Positions 8,823 to 16,207 of a stretch of 64,000 bases of DNA are shown here, in pieces. Made by a program: the position numbers and the translations under genes. Below the pieces are notes generated by a model, which was not told where the DNA came from, made no database searches, and worked only from the letters and a program-made list of their open reading frames with translations. Position 1 is the stretch's first letter; every line of letters starts with the position of its first letter. Source of the DNA: Vibrio comitans (GTDB lineage Bacteria; Pseudomonadota; Gammaproteobacteria; Enterobacterales; Vibrionaceae); the NCBI GenBank assembly GCA_024346835.1, contig AP024866.1, forward strand, positions 1,240,001-1,304,000. Reading direction: 5' to 3'.

Positions 8823-10739
8823 ATGGATGTAACTAATAACGAAAATAACCAAGATCTTAGTGCTAACTTGCCCTATGAAAGAGTGACAACATTCTTTGGC
8901 TATTCAATATTACTGATCGCTGTTGCGTTATCAGTGTTTCAAATCTGGCAGGGAATAAGCTCAACTATCTCAGCCACTTATTTTAGACCTATACATTTAT
9001 GCTGGGTGTTAGTGCTGATCTTTTTGCACTTTCCGTTAATCAGTAACCGTAGGAGCAAGCTCTATATAGCAGGTCGCTGCATTGATCTCGTTTTATGTGC
9101 TGTGGTTGTGTTCGCGGGCTACCGCATGTCAATCTTTGACTACAACGATATCAATTACTTGTTCTACGGATTACAGCCTGCAGACATGTTTGCTGGCGGG
9201 GCATTGATTGCCTTGCTAATGGAAGGTTGTCGCCGCACCGTTGGCTGGGTGATGGTGCTGATTGCTGTGCTTTTTCTTAGCTACAGCATGTTTGGTGACA
9301 TGCTGCCAAGTGCAATCTCGATTAAAACTTATTCCTTACAAGAGCTGATACAGTTCCAAATATTTTCTGCTAATGGCGTGTTTGGCTCTGCACTCGGCAT
9401 CGCAGCAACAACCGTATTTATCTTTGTTCTATTTGGTGCTTTTTTAGAGGTGACGGGCGCAGGTAAATTCTTTATTGATCTTGCGTTTGCTATTGCTGGT
9501 AAGTATCGAGGCGGTCCAGCGAAAGCGGCTGTACTCGCATCTGCAGGATTGGGCTCTATTTCTGGCTCAGCGATTGCCAATACGGTAACCACTGGCTCTA
9601 TCACCATTCCGATGATGAAAAAGCTTGGCTATAAATCGGAACAAGCTGCAGGAATTGAAGCCGCGGCCTCGACCGGTGGACAAATCATGCCACCGATCAT
9701 GGGGGCGGGTGCGTTTGTCATGGCTCAATTTACGGGTGTTCCTTATAGCGAGATCATGTTTGCCTCCATTGCGCCAGCGATTCTGTATTTCTTCTGTACC
9801 TTGCTTTATGTGCACCTTATGGCTTGTAAATTGAACCTGCAGGCAGTGAGTAAGACAGAGGCTGTGATTGCAGTAATGAAGCACGGTGCTCATCACCTTA
9901 TACCTCTTGTGTTGATCACGTCGTTATTGATGATGGCGTATTCACCACTTTTGGTGGGTGTAGCAGGGTGTGCAGCTATCTTAGTTGTGGCAAGCATGCG
10001 TAAGCACAGCCGAATTGGCTTTAAGAAATTCTTTGAAGGCATGAAAAATGGCGCGTTACTGGCCTTGCCAATTTCTGCTGCCTGTGGCGCTGCCGGTATC
10101 ATTGTTGGGGTTGTAGGACAAACAGGAATAGGGCTTCAATTTACTCAATTTGTGATGGATTTCTCTGGCGGTTACATGATTATCGCCCTTGGGCTTATCA
10201 GTATCGTAGCGCTGATATTAGGTATGGGCTTACCTGTTACTGCCGCATATATCGTACTGGCCGTTATGGCGGTGCCTATGTTGACTGACTTTGGATTACC
10301 GTTATTAACCGCTCACCTGATTGTATTCTGGCTATCTCAGACCTCAAATGTGACTCCACCAATCGCACTGGCAGCGTTTGCTGGGGCAGGAGTGGCAAAT
10401 GCCAACCCTATGAAGTCTTCAGTAGAAGCGTTTAAGTTGGCAGGTGGTCTATTCATCATCCCAATCATGATGGCATACACTAACTTGGTAAATCCTCATG
10501 AGGGAATACTTGCGCTTATGCTATCAGTGGGACAGACCCTAGCCATAATCGTGGCTATTGCGATCACCATTGAGGGTTACTTGTTAGGGACGCTTAACAA
10601 GATGGAGAGAATGGCATCTTCTATAGCTATTCCATTGCTGCTTCTTAACCCATTTAATGTGGGTATATTAGGTGCGGTGATCATTGTAGGAATAGCACTG
10701 CTACAGTGGCGCTCACACAAGACTGTGAACGCTAGTTAG
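8823..10739 (+). CDS. TRAP transporter fused permease (4TM-12TM), TAXI type
   Basis: Inner membrane protein of 638 aa fusing the small (DctQ-like) and large (DctM-like) TRAP subunits, as usual in TAXI systems. The N-terminal third has about four membrane helices, the rest about twelve or more, including the conserved glycine-rich SAGLGSISGSAIANTVTTG and AAASTGGQIMPPIMGAGAF motifs and GMGLPVTAAYIVLAV. It uses a Na+ or H+ gradient to import the ligand bound by the upstream receptor. I take ATG 8823 as the start, because the longer frame begins in the terminator loop. Confidence 0.93.
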   Translation: MDVTNNENNQDLSANLPYERVTTFFGYSILLIAVALSVFQIWQGISSTISATYFRPIHLCWVLVLIFLHFPLISNRRSKLYIAGRCIDLVLCAVVVFAGYRMSIFDYNDINYLFYGLQPADMFAGGALIALLMEGCRRTVGWVMVLIAVLFLSYSMFGDMLPSAISIKTYSLQELIQFQIFSANGVFGSALGIAATTVFIFVLFGAFLEVTGAGKFFIDLAFAIAGKYRGGPAKAAVLASAGLGSISGSAIANTVTTGSITIPMMKKLGYKSEQAAGIEAAASTGGQIMPPIMGAGAFVMAQFTGVPYSEIMFASIAPAILYFFCTLLYVHLMACKLNLQAVSKTEAVIAVMKHGAHHLIPLVLITSLLMMAYSPLLVGVAGCAAILVVASMRKHSRIGFKKFFEGMKNGALLALPISAACGAAGIIVGVVGQTGIGLQFTQFVMDFSGGYMIIALGLISIVALILGMGLPVTAAYIVLAVMAVPMLTDFGLPLLTAHLIVFWLSQTSNVTPPIALAAFAGAGVANANPMKSSVEAFKLAGGLFIIPIMMAYTNLVNPHEGILALMLSVGQTLAIIVAIAITIEGYLLGTLNKMERMASSIAIPLLLLNPFNVGILGAVIIVGIALLQWRSHKTVNAS

Positions 10740-10769
10740 CATTCGATTTCTTTTAGTAAAAATCTATTC

Positions 10770-10798
10770 AACCCCGTCTCTTTGAGTCGGGGTTTTTT
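10770..10798 (+). terminator. terminator of the TRAP operon
   Basis: Stem AACCCCG / CGGGGTT with an 11-nt loop and a T run, 30 bp after the permease stop. Confidence 0.9.
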
Positions 10799-10816
10799 GT
10801 TGTCACATGAGAATAT

Positions 10817-10862
10817 AGTTGACACTATCAACTTGAGCTATTATAGTTGCGCTTGTCAACTA
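10817..10862 (+). promoter_or_regulatory. sigma-70 promoter with two matching operators
   Basis: TTGACA (10819-10824), a 17-bp spacer and TATAGT (10842-10847) form a near-consensus promoter for the DUF2798 gene. Two 17-bp palindromes with the same arms, AGTTG-N7-CAACT, cover 10817-10833 and 10845-10861. Their centres are 28 bp apart; the first overlaps the -35 box and the second the -10 box. This layout suggests a repressor, plausibly TetR or MarR type; none is encoded next to it. Confidence 0.75.
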
Positions 10863-10882
10863 AGTGAGAGGGTACATAATCC

Positions 10883-11374
10883 ATGAGCACAACTGCTGTA
10901 TTGCCAGTAACAAGCCTAGAAGCTAAGAGTCCGTCTCTATTTCTGAAGGTGTTAGCTGTGATGGGGATGATGACATTAATGGGTGGCTCTATCACCGGAT
11001 TGATGACTTACCTAAACCAAGGTTATAGCGAATTGTTTTTTGACCAGTGGATACGAGCCTTTTTTACCGCCGCGGTGACTGTGATGCCATTGGGCTTTGC
11101 GTTTATGGCGCTATTGACCAAGCTCGCTGAGCGCTTCTTACCTAACACCAGTGAGAAAAAACGAAATGTATTGATTGGCATGACTATGGCCATGGTGATG
11201 GAGTCGGGCATGGCACTTAGCACCGCTGTTAACAGTGTTGGTTTTGCTGACACATCGAAGCTAGTAAACACTTGGCTAGATACCTTGGTATCGGCCCTAC
11301 CTTTAGCATTGCTGTTAATGGCAGTGGTATCGGTAACGCTTAAACCAAGAGTTGAGCGCTTTTTAAAAAGCTAG
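10883..11374 (+). CDS. DUF2798 family membrane protein
   Basis: A 163-aa inner membrane protein with four predicted transmembrane helices in two similar halves (each with an MG-rich or ME-rich helix, MGMMTLMGGSITGLMTY and MAMVMESGMALSTAVN). This tandem arrangement is characteristic of DUF2798 proteins, whose function is not known. It is the first gene after the twin-operator promoter, with a GAGAGGG site upstream, and is followed 30 bp later by the DUF3861 gene. The strong repressible promoter suggests response to a small molecule. Confidence 0.82.
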   Translation: MSTTAVLPVTSLEAKSPSLFLKVLAVMGMMTLMGGSITGLMTYLNQGYSELFFDQWIRAFFTAAVTVMPLGFAFMALLTKLAERFLPNTSEKKRNVLIGMTMAMVMESGMALSTAVNSVGFADTSKLVNTWLDTLVSALPLALLLMAVVSVTLKPRVERFLKS

Positions 11375-11404
11375 AAGTACTAATTGAAATAATGAGGTAA
11401 CCCT

Positions 11405-11710
11405 ATGATTCGTAAAATCAGACAAGATCACAACTATCGCATCACTATTGAAGAAATTGCGCAAGAAGAGAGCAGAACGCTGCAGTTTGAATTTCAAGAT
11501 AGAGAAGATATGTTCAAAGTGGTCGAAATGATCAATAAAGGCAGTGAATTACCGAAACAAGATGCAACTAGAGTGGCGGTAGCACTTCGTTTGTTGGGAC
11601 CTGTGATGATGCAAAACAGAAAACATCCACTATTTGCTGACTTTATGCCACACTTTAAAACCTTTATGCAGAACCTAAAAAGTACAATCAAGACTTCGGT
11701 TAAAGCATAG
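11405..11710 (+). CDS. DUF3861 family protein
   Basis: A 101-aa soluble protein beginning with a beta-rich part (HNYRITIEEI, RTLQFEFQDREDMFKVVE) and ending with a helical part (FADFMPHFKTFMQNLKS). The pattern and length match DUF3861, a family of unknown function widespread in gammaproteobacteria. It is probably co-transcribed with the DUF2798 gene from the promoter at 10817-10862. A strong terminator starts directly after its stop codon. Confidence 0.8.
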   Translation: MIRKIRQDHNYRITIEEIAQEESRTLQFEFQDREDMFKVVEMINKGSELPKQDATRVAVALRLLGPVMMQNRKHPLFADFMPHFKTFMQNLKSTIKTSVKA

Positions 11711-11752
11711 AAAAAGTCGAGGCACTGTGTATTAACAGTGCCTCGTCTTTTT
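11711..11752 (+). terminator. terminator after the DUF3861 gene
   Basis: Perfect 10-bp stem GAGGCACTGT / ACAGTGCCTC with a 6-nt loop, flanked by an A run and a T run. Confidence 0.93.
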
Positions 11753-11791
11753 CTACTACGATTAACACTCACAACGAATGGGGAAATGCTG

Positions 11792-12646
11792 ATGAAAATA
11801 GCGGTAACAGCGGCAAGTGGCCAACTTGGTGGTGCAATTGTGAATGCACTTATCACTCTTATCCCCAAAGAGGAAGTGGTAGCACTCGCCCGCACTCCAG
11901 AAAAGGCTAAGCATTTGGGTGTTGAGGTTCGTGGTGGGGATTACGACAACCAAGCTTTATTACAACAGTCCCTGCAATCAGTCGATACCTTGCTTATTGT
12001 CTCGGGGATGGATGCTCCCGATAAACGTATACAACAGCATCGTAATGTTATCTTTGCAGCCAAAGATGCAGGCGTTAAAAAAATAGTATATACCAGTGTG
12101 CAAGGTGCAGAAGAAGGCACGGCATTTTCGCCTGTGATTCAAAGTAATCGTCAAACAGAAAGCGATGTAAAAGAATCTGGATTAGAGTGGGTAATTGGTC
12201 GAAACGGCATCTACATTGAGCCCGACATTGAGTATGTCGACAGCTATCAAAAACTTGGTGCAATTATCAACTGCGCTGGCAACGGCAAATGCGGCTACAC
12301 CACCCGAGATGAGTTAGCTTATGCCTATGCTAAGATGCTGACAGAACAAAAACACAACGGGCAGATCTATAATCTCAATGGCGAAGCCCTGTCTCAATAC
12401 CAATTGACCGACCTTATCAATGCAGCGCTTGATACCCAATTAGAGTACAAACCGATATCGGTAGAAGAATATCGTGAAGACAGAGTTGCTGAGCTAGGCG
12501 AATTCATTGGGACTGTGATTGCGGGGATTTATCAGGGAATCAGTGAAGGTAAAGCCGATAACCAAAGTCAGTACAGTCTCGCTGCTGGTAGACCTCATAT
12601 AAGCTGGAGGGAGTATTTTGGTGCTCTAAAAGCCTCTCGAGACTAA
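11792..12646 (+). CDS. NmrA/QorB-like NAD(P)-binding oxidoreductase
   Basis: An atypical short-chain dehydrogenase (284 aa) with the N-terminal Rossmann motif AVTAASGQLG (T-x-x-G-x-x-G), related to E. coli QorB (NADPH:quinone oxidoreductase type 2), including HRNVIFAAKDAGVKKIVYTS and RNGIYIE. Such proteins either reduce quinones or sense NADP(H). The in-frame start at 11738 lies inside the upstream terminator; ATG 11792 with a TGGGGAA site fits the family start. It stands alone. The substrate is not determined. Confidence 0.88.
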   Translation: MKIAVTAASGQLGGAIVNALITLIPKEEVVALARTPEKAKHLGVEVRGGDYDNQALLQQSLQSVDTLLIVSGMDAPDKRIQQHRNVIFAAKDAGVKKIVYTSVQGAEEGTAFSPVIQSNRQTESDVKESGLEWVIGRNGIYIEPDIEYVDSYQKLGAIINCAGNGKCGYTTRDELAYAYAKMLTEQKHNGQIYNLNGEALSQYQLTDLINAALDTQLEYKPISVEEYREDRVAELGEFIGTVIAGIYQGISEGKADNQSQYSLAAGRPHISWREYFGALKASRD

Positions 12647-12782
12647 TTGAATGGCTGTTTTGGCTTTTAATGCGACAAAATTGCCCTTGTAAACGAGTTT
12701 AATATGGCGAGATACCCATCATTTGCGGTATATATAGCCTAAACACGTTTAGTCAGATAGAACGACACTTTGGAGAGTATTA

Positions 12783-12971
12783 GTGGCGCTAGTAACCAAA
12801 TTCTGCCCAGCATGTGATGAGGGCACAACCCATGAAACATCACACCCTATGCATTGGATTCACCTCATTATGACCATTTTTACTGGTGGCATTTGGGGCG
12901 TTATCTGGTTGTGGAGAGGCTTGATGAAACGTCCGTGTGTCTGCTCCCGTTGCGGTTGTGACAATTCATAG
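12783..12971 (+). CDS. small membrane zinc-ribbon protein
   Basis: A 62-aa protein starting at GTG with GGAGAG 5-6 bp upstream. Two cysteine pairs, CPAC near the start and CSRCGC near the end, flank one hydrophobic hairpin or helix (IHLIMTIFTGGIWGVIWLWRG). It looks like a split zinc ribbon brought together by a membrane segment. I do not know a function. It is transcribed alone and ends at a bidirectional terminator. Confidence 0.72.
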   Translation: MALVTKFCPACDEGTTHETSHPMHWIHLIMTIFTGGIWGVIWLWRGLMKRPCVCSRCGCDNS

Positions 12972-12988
12972 TCACCACTTGAATAACG

Positions 12989-13039
12989 AAAAGCCCCAAT
13001 CTCTTTTTGGTCGAAAAACCTAAAGAGGCTGGGGCTTTT
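12989..13039. terminator. bidirectional terminator
   Basis: Long stem AAAAGCCCCA ... TGGGGCTTTT with inner CTCTTT/AAAGAG pairing, between convergent genes (12971 and 13053). It serves both directions. Confidence 0.85.
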
Positions 13040-13052
13040 GGTTTTAGGCCAA

Positions 13053-13925
13053 TTAGTAAGAAATGTGGCTTAAGATGTAGTTGATGATCTCTTCATCGGT
13101 CTGAATTTTCTCTGGGTTCAAGCCTACCTTTGGTATGTAGTTCGACTTCATTCGCTGTTCAGCTATGTTGTAAATCCCGACAACACGGTCAGCAACTGCT
13201 TCCATAGGGTCAATGAAGTGGATGTCTGGGAACTGCTTTTGTAATAAATTGCGTACTAGCGGCAGCTCTGTACACCCCAAAATTACGGTTGTTACACCCT
13301 TATCAGCAAGGGGTTGAACGGCTTTGGCAAGTAGTTCAGCATTGCGTTCAAACACACCAGATTTAATGCCGTTCTTTATGCGGATATCTTGTCCGCATTC
13401 GGTTTTCTCTCCAGTAACTTCGCCGTAGATAGCACAGTGAACATAATGTTCTTGTGCAAAGCTATCTGGTTTAACGAAAACAAGGTTTGCTTCTGTTAGA
13501 TATTGGTCGTAGATGCCTGAGTTATATGTACCATTGGTACAAAGAATGCCGACAATAGACTCAGGATCTTTTTCTTTGATTACGTCTACTGTGGTTTTTA
13601 GCATATCTACAATATACACACCAGTGCATTGCTGAACGCGCTGCCTAAAGTAATGCGCCGTGTTGCACGTCATGACTGCAAAGCGCACGTTGTTACGCTC
13701 AAGCATTTGTGCAGATTTCAGAAGTTCACGTACAGGGTCTTCACCGCCTTCATTGATTGCCTCAGAGCGATCTGGGATATCCGGGTTTTTCACAACAAGC
13801 ATACCCATATGATCCTGATCTTTTAGAGCGCCATGTTCCATTTCTTTTTTAGCTACGATGTCTTGAAATAGCGCATCTGCTTCTGGGCCCATGTTGCCGA
13901 TTACACCGAATAATAGTTTTTTCAT
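13053..13925 (-). CDS. aspartate/glutamate racemase family protein
   Basis: A cofactor-independent amino acid racemase of the Asp/Glu/hydantoin family (290 aa). The two catalytic cysteines are in conserved settings, Cys87 in MTCNTAH and Cys218 in LGCTEL. The start MKKLLFGVIGNMGPEAD matches the family's nucleotide-free phosphate-like loop region. The protein is longer than the usual 230 aa because of a C-terminal extension (KVGLNPEKIQTDEEI...). No signal peptide, so it acts in the cytosol. It probably provides a D-amino acid; the actual substrate (Asp or Glu) is not resolved. It is a single gene with repeats in its upstream region. Confidence 0.88.
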   Translation of the reverse strand: MKKLLFGVIGNMGPEADALFQDIVAKKEMEHGALKDQDHMGMLVVKNPDIPDRSEAINEGGEDPVRELLKSAQMLERNNVRFAVMTCNTAHYFRQRVQQCTGVYIVDMLKTTVDVIKEKDPESIVGILCTNGTYNSGIYDQYLTEANLVFVKPDSFAQEHYVHCAIYGEVTGEKTECGQDIRIKNGIKSGVFERNAELLAKAVQPLADKGVTTVILGCTELPLVRNLLQKQFPDIHFIDPMEAVADRVVGIYNIAEQRMKSNYIPKVGLNPEKIQTDEEIINYILSHISY

Positions 13926-14022
13926 GTTCTTTACTCCGACTTCTAGTATGGGAGTAGATTATGATGATAAATGCAATCGTATAAATCACTTATGATGGAT
14001 CTAATCATCACATCAGCAAATG

Positions 14023-14978
14023 CCGTCATCCTGGAATTTACGCAGTAAATATCCAGGACCTTAGTAAGTACATTTCTAGATTAAGGCAGACTCCAAGATT
14101 CCGGATATTTGCTCTGCAAATTCCGGAATGACGCGGATGTGTAGTGAATTTGACTTAAGAGGAATGTTCCTCTCAATGACTAATTTAAAGCGTGTTCAGA
14201 TAAGGCATTTTGCACCAAAACGAGCTTCAATCCGTCATCCTAGAATTTACGAAGTAAATATCTAGGATCTTAGCGAGCACATTACTCGGTTAAGGCAGAC
14301 TCTAAGATTCCGGATATTTGCCCTGCAAATTCCGGAATGACGCGGGTGCGTGGTGTATTTGACTTAAGAGGTATGTTTCTCTCTATGACTAATTGAAAGC
14401 GTGTGAGAAAAGGCATTTTGTCATCAAAACGAACCCCAACCCGTCATCCTAGAATTTACGCAGTAAATATCGAGGAACTTGGTGCGCACATTACTCGATT
14501 AAGGCAGTTCCCAAGACTCCGGATATTTGCTCGGCAAATTCCGGAATGACGTTGGTGGCGTGTGGAGCGATTTGACGTATATGGAACGTGTCGCTAATAG
14601 ACGGACTTAGAGAGTTATCAGGCATGACACTTGAGCACTAAAACAGAACACCCCTTGTCATCCTAGAATTTACGAAGTAAATATCTAGGATCTTAGTGAG
14701 CACATTACTTGATTAAGGCAGTTTCCAAGATTTCGGATATTTGCTCTGCAAATTCCGGAATGACGTGGGAGGGGGGTGGATTGATTTGATGTAAGAGGAA
14801 TGTTCCTCTTTATGACTAATTGAAAACGTGTGAGAAAAGGCATTTTGTCATAAAAACGAACCCCAAACTGTCATCCTAGAATTTACGCAGTAAATATCTA
14901 GGATCTTAGTGAGCACATTACTCGGTTAAGGCAGTTCCCAAGATTCCGGATATTTGCTCTACAAATTCCGGAATGACG
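14023..14978 (+). repeat. array 1: five copies of a 111-bp hairpin element
   Basis: Copies at 14023-14133, 14232-14342, 14441-14551, 14655-14765 and 14868-14978, all 111 bp. Each starts CCGTCATCC and ends GGAATGACG, so the ends can pair. Inside are a hairpin CCTAGA-AT-TTAC/GTAA-AT-A-TCTAGG, a middle arm CTTAG...CTAAG/CCAAG, and a hairpin ATTCCGGATATTTGC/GCAAATTCCGGAAT. The spacers (98, 98, 103 and 102 bp) are also related except the third, so the real unit is about 210 bp in tandem. No ORF or protein motif was seen in this 1.1-kb gap. Confidence 0.93.
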
Positions 14979-15022
14979 TCCGACTCAATACACTGAAGCA
15001 CATAGTTAAAGCACTATCAGCA

Positions 15023-15979
15023 CTAATACAACAAATTCAAACTATTAAGAATCACCAAACCAATGGTGGTGGTCACGACTGATAAGATAGTAGTAAGGGC
15101 AATGATGTTAGCCGCTAGGGTTGAATTGCCTCCCATAGAGCGTGCCATTACGTAGCTTGCAGCAGCAGTTGGAGAGGCAGTCATAAAGAAGATGATACCG
15201 AGCGCTTCACCACGAAAACCAAGCACATAAGCTAATAGACAGCTGACGATAGGCGCTGCAATGAGCTTTAATGTTGTGGCAATCCAAGTTGGCATGGTTT
15301 CATGCTTTAGCGAATTAAGATTGAGTGAGCCTCCGGTGCACAACAGTGCCAAAGGAAGTGTCATGCTAGCGAAGTAGTGCCCTGCGTCAGAGGCGACTTT
15401 TGGAACAGGCAGTCCGATAAATGAGTAGGCAAAGCCAGCCATAATTGAAATGATCAATGGGTTGCTGGTAATGCTCTTGGTCATGGTCTTGAGTGCACTG
15501 GCACCCGTTTGAGCGCCCTTAGGTGTTAGGGAGATCACCGCAAGAACATTATAAAGCAGGGTGGTTGCAGCAACATAAATGGCGGCGGTGGCCAGTCCTT
15601 CTGTACCATACATGTTAGCGACATAGGCTAAGGCAATGATGCCCGTGTTAGCACGAAATGCCCCTTGCACCACTACGCCACTATCATTGTTCCCCTTCAG
15701 TAGTATGCCCACTAAGGCGGTGCAAAATGCAAAGAACAGCACGTTACTGCCTACGCTAAATCCCACCAACGAAGCACTGGTAGCAAAGTCGTGGTCCGCT
15801 TCAACTAAGCTAAGGAATAGCATAGTAGGTAGCGTTACCTTGAATACGAGATTAGAGGCACTTTCAATAAAGGCGTCGTTAATAATAGCGACCTTTTTTA
15901 GAACAACTCCCATCACCAAAATTAGACAGATTGGTCCGGTAACAGAAATTGAGAAAGCGAGTTGGTCAAAAAGTCCCAT
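15023..15979 (-). CDS. AEC family transporter
   Basis: A 318-aa inner membrane carrier of the auxin efflux carrier family, with about ten hydrophobic helices in two five-helix halves. Conserved-type elements include FRANTGIIALAYVANMYG in the first half and the proline/glycine-rich end MTASPTAAASYVMARSMGG. Bacterial members move dicarboxylates such as malate, malonate or amino acids. A 27-bp perfect palindrome lies 42-68 bp upstream of the ATG, so expression is probably controlled by a dedicated dimeric regulator. The substrate is not known. Confidence 0.88.
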   Translation of the reverse strand: MGLFDQLAFSISVTGPICLILVMGVVLKKVAIINDAFIESASNLVFKVTLPTMLFLSLVEADHDFATSASLVGFSVGSNVLFFAFCTALVGILLKGNNDSGVVVQGAFRANTGIIALAYVANMYGTEGLATAAIYVAATTLLYNVLAVISLTPKGAQTGASALKTMTKSITSNPLIISIMAGFAYSFIGLPVPKVASDAGHYFASMTLPLALLCTGGSLNLNSLKHETMPTWIATTLKLIAAPIVSCLLAYVLGFRGEALGIIFFMTASPTAAASYVMARSMGGNSTLAANIIALTTILSVVTTTIGLVILNSLNLLY

Positions 15980-16020
15980 AACAGCCTACATAGATAAAAT
16001 TTTAAGAGAGCACCTGTTCA

Positions 16021-16047
16021 CTGTATATTTGTAATACAAATATACAG
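16021..16047. promoter_or_regulatory. 27-bp perfect palindromic operator upstream of the AEC gene
   Basis: Arms CTGTATATTTGT and ACAAATATACAG pair without mismatch around the 3-bp centre AAT. The site is centred about 55 bp before the AEC start codon. The shape fits a GntR- or TetR-type dimer site, but no regulator gene is nearby. Confidence 0.72.
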
Positions 16048-16207
16048 TAATGCCTATAATGCCATGTTTTTCACGTGCTTGGCAAAGTGAAATCCGAGGA
16101 AGTGAGGCTAAATACGCAATAATCATTGATTACTATTTCATCAGCTAAGGTTACTTTTTGCTTTTAATCACGTAAGATGTGCGCCTAATTTTTCTCGGGA
16201 AGACATT

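Noticed and set aside
13990..15000. CRISPR array
   Set aside because: Repeats are 111 bp with related, 98-103 bp spacers and strong internal hairpins. There are no cas genes and the spacers are not unique.
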